From: an uncultured Bacteroidota bacterium
GTDB lineage: Bacteria > Bacteroidota > Bacteroidia > Bacteroidales > P3
Assembly (NCBI GenBank): GCA_902793295.1
Contig: CADBDA010000002.1
Span: 124,001 to 188,000 of the forward strand
Length of the DNA: 64,000 nucleotides
Direction: 5' to 3'
The notes beneath the pieces were generated by a model. That model had not been told where the DNA came from. It saw only the letters and a program-made list of their open reading frames with translations, and did not search any database. Position numbers and translations under genes: made by a program. Positions 55,406-63,623 of the stretch are shown in pieces. The first letter of the stretch is position 1. Each line of letters opens with the position of its first letter.

Positions 55406-56017
55406 TCAGATAGCCTCCTTTTTCGAGGTTAAGATATTGTATAGCAGGTCGCGTGCACGGAACAGCTGCACCTTTACGGTTCCAAGAGGCATTTTAAGCC
55501 GTTCGGAAATTTCCTCATAGCTGAGTTCTTCGAAATAGCGGAGTTCGACGAGCTGGCGGTAACGTGGTTTCAACTGGTTCACCACTTCGCGAAGTATTTG
55601 TACCCTTTGTTCTTTGATGATTTCCTCTTCGGGGGTGTTGCTTTCTGAGGGGATAGGGTATTCGTAGGCGTTGTCGCTGGTGCGCGTGCGCAGGTCGTCG
55701 AGATAGACGGTTTGCAACCTTTTCTTTCTTATATAGTCGATGCAGTTATTGGAAGCGATGGAGAACAGCCAGGTGCTGAAGGCGTGGGTGGGGGTGTAAA
55801 GATGGAGCGAGGAGAATGCCTTGCCGAAGGCCTCAATGGTCAGGTCGTCGGCTTCGGTGGCGTTGTTGGTCATTTTGAGAAGCATGAGGTAAATCGGCTC
55901 ACGGTACATACGCATAAGATCGGCGTATGCCCGTTGGTCGCCGTTTTCGCGTGCGCGACATACCAGTTGGTAGTCTCTTTGCGCTTTGTCCGAAGGGATA
56001 TTCAGGTTTACCTCCAT
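55406..56017 (-). CDS. ECF-type sigma-70 family RNA polymerase sigma factor
   Basis: A 203-residue extracytoplasmic-function sigma factor. Region 2 spans about 20-95 with LTIEAFGKAFSSL and HAFSTWLFSIASNNCIDYIRKKR. Region 4 spans about 140-200 with KPRYRQLVELRYFEELSYEEISERL and GTVKVQLFRARDLL, the helix-turn-helix. The linker between them (about 100-135) is acidic. No anti-sigma gene follows. Its start codon overlaps the end of the upstream glycosyltransferase gene by ten bases and its stop is two bases from the outer-membrane protein start, a tight operon. Targets cannot be read from sequence. Confidence 0.93.
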   Translation of the reverse strand: MEVNLNIPSDKAQRDYQLVCRARENGDQRAYADLMRMYREPIYLMLLKMTNNATEADDLTIEAFGKAFSSLHLYTPTHAFSTWLFSIASNNCIDYIRKKRLQTVYLDDLRTRTSDNAYEYPIPSESNTPEEEIIKEQRVQILREVVNQLKPRYRQLVELRYFEELSYEEISERLKMPLGTVKVQLFRARDLLYNILTSKKEAI

Positions 56018-57165
56018 CTCAAATTTTTCTTACGTAACGTCAATAAGTATAAAATAGTATTTGCAAATAGAAAATAAAGTTCAAAAAATGGAGCGAAAAA
56101 TTGTATTTTACTGATATTAAATTTCTTTGCTAAAAGTGCACATGTGACAATTTGCCAAGCGAATTTCACAGCGAGCAGCGCTGCAAGGATTTGCCAGGGG
56201 AAAAGCTGTTGGAGCAGCAGGAGGAGCCAGGTGGCCCAGAAGAGCACCTGGGCGGCGGGATAGACCACCAGTTGGAGTTTGTCTTTCCAGTTGTAGTAGC
56301 GGCGGGTGGCGTATCGGTGAAGGCGTTCCTGGTGCCAGAGGGCAAAGGTGGGACGTGGTTCGGTGATGACTGCGGCGTTGGGGTCGGTAATGACCGTAGT
56401 GTTGGATCGGTTGGCGTTCTGGTTGACAAAGAGATCGTCAGCGCCGTCGGGTATGGTGTAGTGGCTGATAAAACCGCCTCGACGGAAGAAGAAGTCGCGC
56501 TGGAAGGCGAGGTTGCGACCCGTGGCGGTATAGGGGTTGCCGAGAAGGGCCATGCCAAGCGAAGAGGCGTTGAACATGAGATTTTCGTATTGTTGAAATG
56601 CATGGAGCAGTCCCTTGCCTTCTTTCAGGAGGCTGTAGCCCATAACGATGGAGGCGCCGTGGAGATGGCCGCACATCATGTGGCTGATCCATCCGAAATC
56701 TTTAGGTACTGAGTCGGGCTCGGTGAGCAGGATGACGTTTTTGGTGGCGGACTTGATGCCGATGGAAAGGGGGTATTTCTTGCCGCGGAACATGTTGACA
56801 TCCTCGGGGAAATTGACGGGTTTCAGTTTGGGGTAATTTTCCGAACACACACGGAGCACGAAGGGGGTGTCGTCCTGTGAGGTGTAGTCCACCACCACCA
56901 CTTCGTAATTGGGGTAGTCCTGTTCGAGGAGATACGGCAGGCTCTCTTTCAGATAGTCAGCTTCGTTGTGGGCCACCATGACAACCGACACCGAGGGCCA
57001 GTCGGACGGGGACACCGAGTCGGGCGTAGGAATATTTTTGCCTTTGTGGCGGGCCGTACGTAGCCAAAAGAGGCCGTAATAGAGCGCCAACAGAAGGAAT
57101 GCAAGCACAAGCAACACGAGCAAAAGCAATGTGTAAGTGCTGTTTATCACTGCAGAAAAATCCAT
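56008..57165 (-). CDS. GT2-family membrane glycosyltransferase
   Basis: A 385-residue inner-membrane enzyme. One N-terminal helix (about 10-38) precedes the GT-A catalytic domain (about 65-300), with VVMVAHNEADYLKESLPYLL, VVVVDYTSQDDT (nucleotide-sugar region), TEPDSVPKD (acidic metal site) and GADDLFVNQNA. Two C-terminal helices (about 320-375) complete a topology like processive or polyprenyl-linked GT2 enzymes. Substrates are unknown. The ATG at 57165 is preferred because the -7 element at 57187-57194 lies just upstream of it. It overlaps the sigma factor start. Confidence 0.9.
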   Translation of the reverse strand: MDFSAVINSTYTLLLLVLLVLAFLLLALYYGLFWLRTARHKGKNIPTPDSVSPSDWPSVSVVMVAHNEADYLKESLPYLLEQDYPNYEVVVVDYTSQDDTPFVLRVCSENYPKLKPVNFPEDVNMFRGKKYPLSIGIKSATKNVILLTEPDSVPKDFGWISHMMCGHLHGASIVMGYSLLKEGKGLLHAFQQYENLMFNASSLGMALLGNPYTATGRNLAFQRDFFFRRGGFISHYTIPDGADDLFVNQNANRSNTTVITDPNAAVITEPRPTFALWHQERLHRYATRRYYNWKDKLQLVVYPAAQVLFWATWLLLLLQQLFPWQILAALLAVKFAWQIVTCALLAKKFNISKIQFFAPFFELYFLFANTILYLLTLRKKNLRWR

Positions 57166-57186
57166 TTTTGAGATGTTTTGAATGTA

Positions 57187-57194
57187 CAAAATTA
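57187..57194 (-). promoter_or_regulatory. -7 element (TAATTTTG) for the GT2-sigma operon
   Basis: CAAAATTA on the plus strand reads TAATTTTG on the minus strand, 21 bases before the chosen ATG. Confidence 0.5.
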
Positions 57195-57216
57195 GTGATA
57201 TTTTGGAAAATAGTTG

Positions 57217-57224
57217 TACCTTTG
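57217..57224 (+). promoter_or_regulatory. -7 element (TACCTTTG) for tgt
   Basis: TACCTTTG matches TAnnTTTG, 52 bases before the tgt ATG, and is divergent from the GT2 element 22 bases away. Confidence 0.6.
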
Positions 57225-57276
57225 CAGCCAATTTTAGAAACAATTTATTAACATAAGTTTCATTTTCTCAATACAA

Positions 57277-58407
57277 ATGCACTTCGACCTTCAGACCACT
57301 GACCGGCTGAGTGCCGCTCGAGCCGGCATTTTGCATACTGACCATGGCGATATCGCCACCCCCATTTTTATGCCTGTCGGCACGCAGGGCACCGTCAAGG
57401 CAGTTCACCAGCATGAGTTGCGCAATGATATATGTGCTCAGATTATTTTGGGCAACACATACCATCTTTATCTGCGTCCCGGCATGGAGATAATCCGTTC
57501 CGCGGGCGGTCTGCACCGCTTTATGGGATGGGAACGACCCATTCTTACTGACAGTGGTGGATTTCAGGTCTTTTCGTTGGCGGACAGTCGCAAGATTACC
57601 GAGAATGGCTGCACGTTCAAATCACATATCGATGGTTCGCGACACACTTTCACACCCGAAAATGTTATTGATATTGAGCGTACTATCGGAAGCGATATCA
57701 TGATGGCTTTCGACGAGTGTCCTCCAGGTGAGTCGCCCTACGATTATGCACGCAAGTCGATGGAGCTGACCCATCGATGGCTGGATCGCTGCTGCACACG
57801 ATTCCATGAAACCGAACCCCTCTACGGCCACGATCAGGCGCTGTTCCCCATCGTACAGGGCTGCAAATATCCAGATTTGCGACGGAAGAGCGCCGAACAT
57901 GCGGCTTCGAAAGATATGGTGGGTTATGCCATTGGTGGTCTGGCTGTTGGCGAACCTACGGAGGTGATGTATCAGATGATTGAAATTGTGAACGGCATTT
58001 TGCCGAAGGACCGTCCCCGCTACCTGATGGGCGTGGGTACTCCGGCCAACATATTGGAGGCCATTGCCCGAGGGGTGGATATGTTCGACTGTGTGATGCC
58101 CACTCGCAACGGTCGCAACGGAATGCTCTTCACTTGGAATGGCACGGTGAATATCAAGAATAAAAAATGGGAACACTGCTTTGAACCCATTGATCCCACT
58201 TCATCGGCCGAAGCCGACAGAGTGTACACTTATGCCTATCTGCATCATCTTATTAAATCTGAGGAACTGCTTGGATTACAGATTGCTTCCATTCATAACT
58301 TAAATTTCTACCTTAATTTGGTGACTACCGCACGCCAACATATTATTGAGGGTGATTACACCTCATGGATGGCTTCAGTTCTACCCCGTTTGATGGTGCG
58401 TGTCTGA
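57277..58407 (+). CDS. tgt: tRNA-guanine transglycosylase, zinc-site cysteines absent
   Basis: A 376-residue TIM-barrel enzyme that exchanges guanine 34 of Asp/Asn/His/Tyr tRNAs for preQ1 in queuosine synthesis. Base-binding and catalytic residues are present: Asp92 (TDSGGFQVFS), the QG loop (VQGCKYPDLR) and nucleophile Asp271 in FDCVMPTRNGRNG. The zinc subdomain normally has three Cys in a C-x-C-x2-C pattern before YLHHL. Here that stretch reads PIDPTSSAEADRVYTYAYLHHL (Pro305 onward), so all three Cys are replaced although the His remains. Active-site residues argue for a working enzyme with an altered structural site. Confidence 0.95.
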   Translation: MHFDLQTTDRLSAARAGILHTDHGDIATPIFMPVGTQGTVKAVHQHELRNDICAQIILGNTYHLYLRPGMEIIRSAGGLHRFMGWERPILTDSGGFQVFSLADSRKITENGCTFKSHIDGSRHTFTPENVIDIERTIGSDIMMAFDECPPGESPYDYARKSMELTHRWLDRCCTRFHETEPLYGHDQALFPIVQGCKYPDLRRKSAEHAASKDMVGYAIGGLAVGEPTEVMYQMIEIVNGILPKDRPRYLMGVGTPANILEAIARGVDMFDCVMPTRNGRNGMLFTWNGTVNIKNKKWEHCFEPIDPTSSAEADRVYTYAYLHHLIKSEELLGLQIASIHNLNFYLNLVTTARQHIIEGDYTSWMASVLPRLMVRV

Positions 58408-58429
58408 CAACTGATAAAAATACAAAAAG

Positions 58430-58666
58430 ATGGATGATCAGCAACACACATCGGCTCAGAATCAGTGGCCTCGTGAGAAAAAACGTCGTTTTGAGGAACT
58501 GTGGGAGGGGAAAGAAGATGGCTCTGACAACCGCATACGTCTCAGAGAACCGGTAGAGGTCTCCCCTGCCCGACGGCGCAACCGATTGTTTGTGGCTTCG
58601 TTTGTGCTCTCGGCCATCATGCTTGTGGCAGCATTCTTATTACTCTTAAAAATCTATTTCGGCTAA
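58430..58666 (+). CDS. Small single-helix membrane protein
   Basis: A 78-residue protein starting 22 bases after tgt. Residues 1-50 are hydrophilic and charged (EKKRRFEELWEGKEDG, SPARRRNR). Residues 52-76 are one hydrophobic helix (FVASFVLSAIMLVAAFLLLLKIYFG). The basic residues before the helix place the long N terminus in the cytosol. I know no family for it. The reading frame, start distance and charge pattern support a real gene. It converges on the next gene with only ten bases between stops. Confidence 0.68.
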   Translation: MDDQQHTSAQNQWPREKKRRFEELWEGKEDGSDNRIRLREPVEVSPARRRNRLFVASFVLSAIMLVAAFLLLLKIYFG

Positions 58667-58676
58667 TCCGGCCCTT

Positions 58677-59054
58677 TCAAAAGAAAAGCAACCAGACGAT
58701 AACTATGGCGAGCAAGACGATGAGAATTCCCTTGTTCGCCATTTTATTCAACGGGGAATGGCTGTTGTCTTTCTCTTTCCCGCGTGCAATCACAACATAA
58801 GGAGTTCCTTCGAATGAGAAGCGTTCCACTTCATGGACTGGATAAGGCATGGAGGCAGCGGAGTTGTTGAGCAGGGTGTTGAACGATGGGTCGGCCTCGT
58901 TGCAGTGACATTGCAATGCGGCATAGTAGCGTCGTTTGATTTTGTGACCCACCTTGCGACGGGTGAACACCCGATATGTGTCGGCAAGCGGATGCTTGCC
59001 GACACACGAATCGATGTGGTATATGTGTTTTTTGCTATGGACGCAGTCGTTCAT
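58677..59054 (-). CDS. Small tail-anchored hypothetical protein downstream of alaS
   Basis: A 125-residue protein starting six bases after the alaS stop, so translationally coupled. Residues 1-100 are hydrophilic, with several Cys and His (CVHSKKHIYHIDSC, ALQCHCNE), and residues 107-125 are a hydrophobic C-terminal helix (ILIVLLAIVIVWLLFF). The Cys/His pairs could bind metal, but the spacing fits no motif that I know. Function unknown. Confidence 0.68.
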   Translation of the reverse strand: MNDCVHSKKHIYHIDSCVGKHPLADTYRVFTRRKVGHKIKRRYYAALQCHCNEADPSFNTLLNNSAASMPYPVHEVERFSFEGTPYVVIARGKEKDNSHSPLNKMANKGILIVLLAIVIVWLLFF

Positions 59055-59060
59055 GGTCTT

Positions 59061-61703
59061 TTATTCTTCGATCATTTTGACGGCAGCGGCAATGGCGTTG
59101 TCCAGTCCTGCGGCATTCTTGCCTCCTGCAGTGGCATAGGCAGGCTGTCCGCCGCCGCCACCTTGAATCTCTTTGCCGGCGGCACGGATGATGGTTCCGG
59201 CGTTCTTGCCAGCATCGACCAGCTGTTGTCCCAGACAGATGAGCAGTGAGGGCTTGTCGTTCACCACGCTGCCCAGCACCAGCGCCATGTTGGGATGGTT
59301 AGCACGCAGCTGCATGACAGCATCTTTCAGTTGCATGATATCGCAATCCATTCTTTTCGCGTAAATGGGATTGTTGCCCAATTCGTTTGCAATGCCATTG
59401 ACGACCGATGCCACGCGTTCCTTCTGGAAGGTGGCAATCTCGGCACGAAGAGCCGCGTTGTCGTCCTGCAGTTTTTGGATGGCAGCAGCCAGATCTTTAG
59501 GATTCTTAAGCAGCGCTTTGGCCGCTTCCAACTGGTCCTGCAACGAGTTGGTGTATTGCTCGGCAGCTGCGCCGGTCACAGCCTCGATGCGGCGCATTCC
59601 GGCAGCCACAGCACCTTCGCTCACAATGCGGAAGGAACCGATATGGCCTGTGTTGTCAATATGCGTACCTCCGCAGAATTCGACACTGTCTCCAAATTTC
59701 ACCACACGTACAAATTCACCATATTTTTCACCGAACAAAGCCATGGCGCCCAGTTTCTGCGCTTCGGCAATGGGCATGGCGCGGTGCTCTTCCAGTGCAA
59801 TAGCACGGCGGATGTCGATATTGACCTGTTTTTCCACCTCACGGATCTCTTCCTGTGTCAGTTTGGCGAAATGTGAGAAGTCGAAACGCAGTCGCTGGTC
59901 GTCGACATACGAACCCTTTTGTTCTACATGTGTGCCCAGTACGTTGCGCAAGGCCTTGTGCATGAGGTGGGTGGCAGAGTGGTTGCATTGGATGGCAAAT
60001 CGACGGCATTTGTCCACTTCAGCTTTGAAGGTGGCGTTGACGTCGGTGGGCAGTTTGGTGACGATGTGGACAATCAGGTTGTTGACTTTCTTAGTGTCGA
60101 CAATGGGCAGCACTTCGTCGCCGACACCAATGGTGCCAGTGTCGCCCACCTGTCCGCCACTTTCGCCGTAGAAGGGGGTGCGGTCGAATACCAGCTGGTA
60201 GAATTCACGTTCTTTGGAACGCACGTGACGGTAGCGGACAATATGCACTTCGCTCACCAGTTCGTCGTATCCGATAAACTGCTCTTCCACATCGGGCTGC
60301 ACCTCCACCCAGTCATCGTTTTCGACGCTGGCGGCAGCGCGTGAACGATTTTTTTGCTCTTCAAGTCCTTTGGCGAAGCCGTCCATATCGACGGTCCATC
60401 CTTTTTCGGAGGCCATCAGTTGGGTCAAGTCGATGGGGAAACCGTAGGTGTCGAAAAGTTCGAAGGCAAAAGCGCCATCAATCACTTTGTCAACTTTCAC
60501 TTTCTGTTCGCAAGCCTCACAAGAGGTTTCGCATTCAAGCGCTTTGGCAATGTAGTTTTCGAATTTCAGAATACCGTTTGAAAGGGTCTTCAGGAACGAC
60601 TGTTCCTCTTCGAGAATGATGCGACGGATGAGCTCTTCCTGTTTTTTCAGTTCGGGGAATTGAGTGCCCATCTGCGCCACCAATGTCGGAACCAACGTGT
60701 GAATGAACGGCTCTTTGAATCCGAGGAAGGTGTATCCGTAGCGGACAGCACGGCGTAGGATGCGACGGATGACGTATCCCGCTTTGGCGTTCGATGGCAG
60801 CTGGCCGTCGGCAATGGAGAAACTCACAGCACGCAAGTGGTCTGCGCAGACACGCATGGCGATATCTGCTTCCTCGTTTTTGCCATATTCCAATCCTGCT
60901 TTGTGAGCAAGCTCTTGGATAAGTGGCTGGAATACATCGGTATCGTAGTTCGATTTCTTGTTCTGCATCACCATGCAAAGACGTTCGAAACCCATTCCGG
61001 TATCTATATGTTTGGCTTTCAGTGGTTCCAGTGTCCCGTTGGCCAAACGGTTGTATTGCATGAATACCAGGTTCCAGATTTCGATGACCAGCGGATTGTC
61101 TTTGTTGACCAGTTCCGCACCAGGGATTTTGGAGCGTTCGGCATCGTCGCGCAGGTCGATGTGGATTTCGCTGCAGGGACCGCAAGGACCTTGGTCGCCC
61201 ATTTCCCAGAAGTTGTCCTTCTTGGAGCCTTTCAGTATGCGTTCTTCGCAGATATGCTGCTTCCAGAAATCGTAGGCCTCGTGGTCCATGTCAAGTCCTT
61301 CTTTGGGGTCGCCACCGAAAACGGTGACATACAGACGATTTTTGTCAATGTGCATCACCTCGGTCAGAAACTCCCATCCGTAGGCTATGGCTTCGCGCTT
61401 GAAGTAGTCGCCAAACGACCAGTTGCCCAACATTTCGAACATGGTGTGGTGGTAGGTGTCATGACCCACTTCTTCCAAGTCGTTGTGCTTGCCACTGACA
61501 CGCAGGCATTTCTGTGAATCGCATACACGCGGATAGGGTGCTGCGCTGTTACCGAGAAAGATATCCTTGAATTGGTTCATGCCAGCGTTGGTGAACATGA
61601 GCGTAGGGTCGTTCTTTACAACCATCGGCGCCGAAGCGACCACATGGTGGTTCTTGCTTTCAAAAAAACTGAGGAATTTACTCCTTATTTCGTTAGAAGT
61701 CAT
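59061..61703 (-). CDS. alaS: Alanyl-tRNA synthetase
   Basis: An 880-residue class II synthetase. Aminoacylation domain at about 1-460, with FEMLGNWSFGDYFKREA and GDQGPCGPCSEIH motifs; editing domain at about 550-720, with the HxxxH pair in CNHSATHLMHKAL and the CGGTH motif (His and Cys zinc ligands); C-terminal oligomerisation/C-Ala region ending in the Gly-rich GGGGGQPAYATAGGKN. All key residues are intact and length is standard. A small membrane-protein gene follows directly. No -7 element is evident in 61704-61778, so it may be read from the GroES-like gene. Confidence 0.98.
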   Translation of the reverse strand: MTSNEIRSKFLSFFESKNHHVVASAPMVVKNDPTLMFTNAGMNQFKDIFLGNSAAPYPRVCDSQKCLRVSGKHNDLEEVGHDTYHHTMFEMLGNWSFGDYFKREAIAYGWEFLTEVMHIDKNRLYVTVFGGDPKEGLDMDHEAYDFWKQHICEERILKGSKKDNFWEMGDQGPCGPCSEIHIDLRDDAERSKIPGAELVNKDNPLVIEIWNLVFMQYNRLANGTLEPLKAKHIDTGMGFERLCMVMQNKKSNYDTDVFQPLIQELAHKAGLEYGKNEEADIAMRVCADHLRAVSFSIADGQLPSNAKAGYVIRRILRRAVRYGYTFLGFKEPFIHTLVPTLVAQMGTQFPELKKQEELIRRIILEEEQSFLKTLSNGILKFENYIAKALECETSCEACEQKVKVDKVIDGAFAFELFDTYGFPIDLTQLMASEKGWTVDMDGFAKGLEEQKNRSRAAASVENDDWVEVQPDVEEQFIGYDELVSEVHIVRYRHVRSKEREFYQLVFDRTPFYGESGGQVGDTGTIGVGDEVLPIVDTKKVNNLIVHIVTKLPTDVNATFKAEVDKCRRFAIQCNHSATHLMHKALRNVLGTHVEQKGSYVDDQRLRFDFSHFAKLTQEEIREVEKQVNIDIRRAIALEEHRAMPIAEAQKLGAMALFGEKYGEFVRVVKFGDSVEFCGGTHIDNTGHIGSFRIVSEGAVAAGMRRIEAVTGAAAEQYTNSLQDQLEAAKALLKNPKDLAAAIQKLQDDNAALRAEIATFQKERVASVVNGIANELGNNPIYAKRMDCDIMQLKDAVMQLRANHPNMALVLGSVVNDKPSLLICLGQQLVDAGKNAGTIIRAAGKEIQGGGGGQPAYATAGGKNAAGLDNAIAAAVKMIEE

Positions 61704-61778
61704 TAGGCTAGATTTGAGTTATATTTGAAATATATTTTTTTTCGAATAAAAATGGAGTATTTGAAAATCATGTCCGGT

Positions 61779-62159
61779 TCAAAACTCGTCACGTTCAACG
61801 AGCAGGATGGCGCTTTGTGGGACAATATAATATTTTTCTCCGTTATATTTGATTTCGACGGCGTTCTTCTGCATGAACAAGGCCAAATCGCCTGGTTGCA
61901 CTTGAAGGGGCAGATATTTGGGTTCACGCTCCTTGGGGTTCCACGATTCGTCGCTTTCCATGTTGGGCAGAGCGTATCCCGGACCGCATTTCAGGATGTA
62001 GCCCGATTGGATATCTTCCTTCTCCTGATAGCCAGCAGGAAGATATAGACCACTCTTGGTCCGCTGGGACGCCGTGCCTTGTTGGATCAGCACGCGGTCG
62101 CCAACAATGACTAGTTTGTCGAGTCCGTTATGTTTGGATGATGTGTCGATGTCTATCAT
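61779..62159 (-). CDS. GroES-like (Cpn10) co-chaperone family protein
   Basis: A 126-residue protein with the Cpn10 beta-barrel pattern: LVIVGDRVLIQQ near the start, a mobile-loop-like stretch (TASQRTKSGLYLPAG), and a closing YIVPQSAILLVERDEF resembling the GroES end. It is longer than GroES (about 95) because of an insertion (about 60-90, with NMESDESWNPKEREPK). No groEL follows, so it is probably a divergent Cpn10 paralogue rather than the essential GroES. It lies upstream of alaS on the same strand. A -7 element lies at 62263-62270. Confidence 0.78.
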   Translation of the reverse strand: MIDIDTSSKHNGLDKLVIVGDRVLIQQGTASQRTKSGLYLPAGYQEKEDIQSGYILKCGPGYALPNMESDESWNPKEREPKYLPLQVQPGDLALFMQKNAVEIKYNGEKYYIVPQSAILLVERDEF

Positions 62160-62262
62160 GGTCGTTCGTTGTCGGAATTGTAGGGGTGTGTTGTTTTTTA
62201 TTATTATTTATATATTTATTTGTCAGTTTGATAGTTTTGTTATTGTCGGTTTTTTAGACTTG

Positions 62263-62270
62263 CAAAGTTA
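62263..62270 (-). promoter_or_regulatory. -7 element (TAACTTTG) for the GroES-like gene
   Basis: CAAAGTTA on the plus strand reads TAACTTTG on the minus strand, 103 bases upstream of the ATG at 62159. Confidence 0.55.
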
Positions 62271-62316
62271 CACAAAAAAATATCAGTGGTGGCAAAAAAA
62301 GTATCGACTGTTTGTT

Positions 62317-63612
62317 TTACAGTGCAAGTGATTGTATAAGTGTTAGGTAGTTCACGTAGTTTTCCAATCCGCACCGCTCGCATGTGTCGTAGGGGTCATG
62401 ATAACCGCCGTAGCGTTGTCCCATGGTGAGAATGAAGATGGCAGGAAGATGCTTGGAAAAGTGGTAGTGGTCGCTGTTGGGCCGATTTTTGCGGCGCCGT
62501 ATTTCGGGAGCAATCTGCATGGTTTTGTTCAATTTTTCAAGCCGTTCTACAAAAGGCTCGGTCTCCGGCACATCGGCGTTGAAGACCATCAGCCCTTCGT
62601 CACCGCCACAAAACATGTCGATATTGATAAGCAGGCGTACCTTTTTAAAGTCAAAAACCGGATGGTCCACTGCGTACTTTGAACCGCACAGTCCGGTTTC
62701 TTCGCCACTGAAGAAACAGAAGACTTGGGTGTAGTGCGGGTGTTCGTTGACGGCTATTTTTGCCAGATTCATCACCGCTGCCACGCCGCTGGCGTTATCG
62801 TGTGCACCGTAGAAGGTGACCGAATCGCCCATAGTGCCTAAATGGTCGTAGTGGGCGGTGAAGACTATCATTGTGTCGACTTCGCCACGAACCACTCCGT
62901 AGATGTTTTGCGTCTTGTAGTTGGGATGGAACTGTGTGAAAATGTTGCAGTGGATCGTTTTGACACGTTTGGGCAGGACCTCTGTCTTCACTTCAATGTA
63001 TGCATACCCGTGCTGGTAGTTGGTATAGGAAGGTGCATAAGTGTTCAGTTCGGGAAGCCCCACTATGACGCCTCTGGAATTGAATGGGTTGCGCCGCTGT
63101 AGGTCACTGACCGATTTCATGATGCGTTTGGATATGTCCGAATCGGATTTGGCATATTTGCTTGCGTCGACAAAAACAAATACGTCTTGAAGCAGTTCGT
63201 TGTTTTTCTTCAGAAACTTGCGCAATGCTTCGGTGTCGACTAGCACTTCGGGTTCGACTTGAATGACTTTGAAGTCGCCCCAAGTGGATTTGGACCATGC
63301 AGGGACACGAAAATCAGTGTAGGGCTGCATGGCTTTGTTGCCGACAGTCAGAGACAACGGTCCCTCCATCGAAAAAACGCTGAAGGTGTAGGGTTGGTAG
63401 TAGTTCTCCACTAGCGGTTCAACGCCCAGACGGCGCAATTCGGAACGAAGAAATGAGGCTGCAATGCTGTCGCCACGAAAGGAATAGCCTCTTCCATGAA
63501 AATCTTCTGAGGTGAGGGCTTTCAATATGTGGCGGGCATAGTTGGTGTCTTGAGCAAAGGCTGCCAAAGCCGAAAATAGGATGATGACGAAAAACAGACT
63601 CTTGATCTTCAT
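62317..63612 (-). CDS. M28-family zinc aminopeptidase, exported
   Basis: A 431-residue secreted M28 metallopeptidase. Residues 1-21 are a signal peptide (MKIKSLFFVIILFSALAAFAQ). The zinc ligands and base are visible: His254 in FTAHYDHLG, Asp272 in AHDNASG, Glu304-Glu305 in SGEETGL, Asp332 in NIDMF and His405 in GGYHDPYDT. The site is complete. It probably trims N-terminal residues from peptides in the periplasm. The ATG at 63612 is chosen; the signal peptide begins there. It starts 12 bases after the transporter gene, so both are probably one operon, pairing peptide breakdown with uptake (inference). Confidence 0.93.
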   Translation of the reverse strand: MKIKSLFFVIILFSALAAFAQDTNYARHILKALTSEDFHGRGYSFRGDSIAASFLRSELRRLGVEPLVENYYQPYTFSVFSMEGPLSLTVGNKAMQPYTDFRVPAWSKSTWGDFKVIQVEPEVLVDTEALRKFLKKNNELLQDVFVFVDASKYAKSDSDISKRIMKSVSDLQRRNPFNSRGVIVGLPELNTYAPSYTNYQHGYAYIEVKTEVLPKRVKTIHCNIFTQFHPNYKTQNIYGVVRGEVDTMIVFTAHYDHLGTMGDSVTFYGAHDNASGVAAVMNLAKIAVNEHPHYTQVFCFFSGEETGLCGSKYAVDHPVFDFKKVRLLINIDMFCGGDEGLMVFNADVPETEPFVERLEKLNKTMQIAPEIRRRKNRPNSDHYHFSKHLPAIFILTMGQRYGGYHDPYDTCERCGLENYVNYLTLIQSLAL

Positions 63613-63623
63613 GGTTATAAGCG

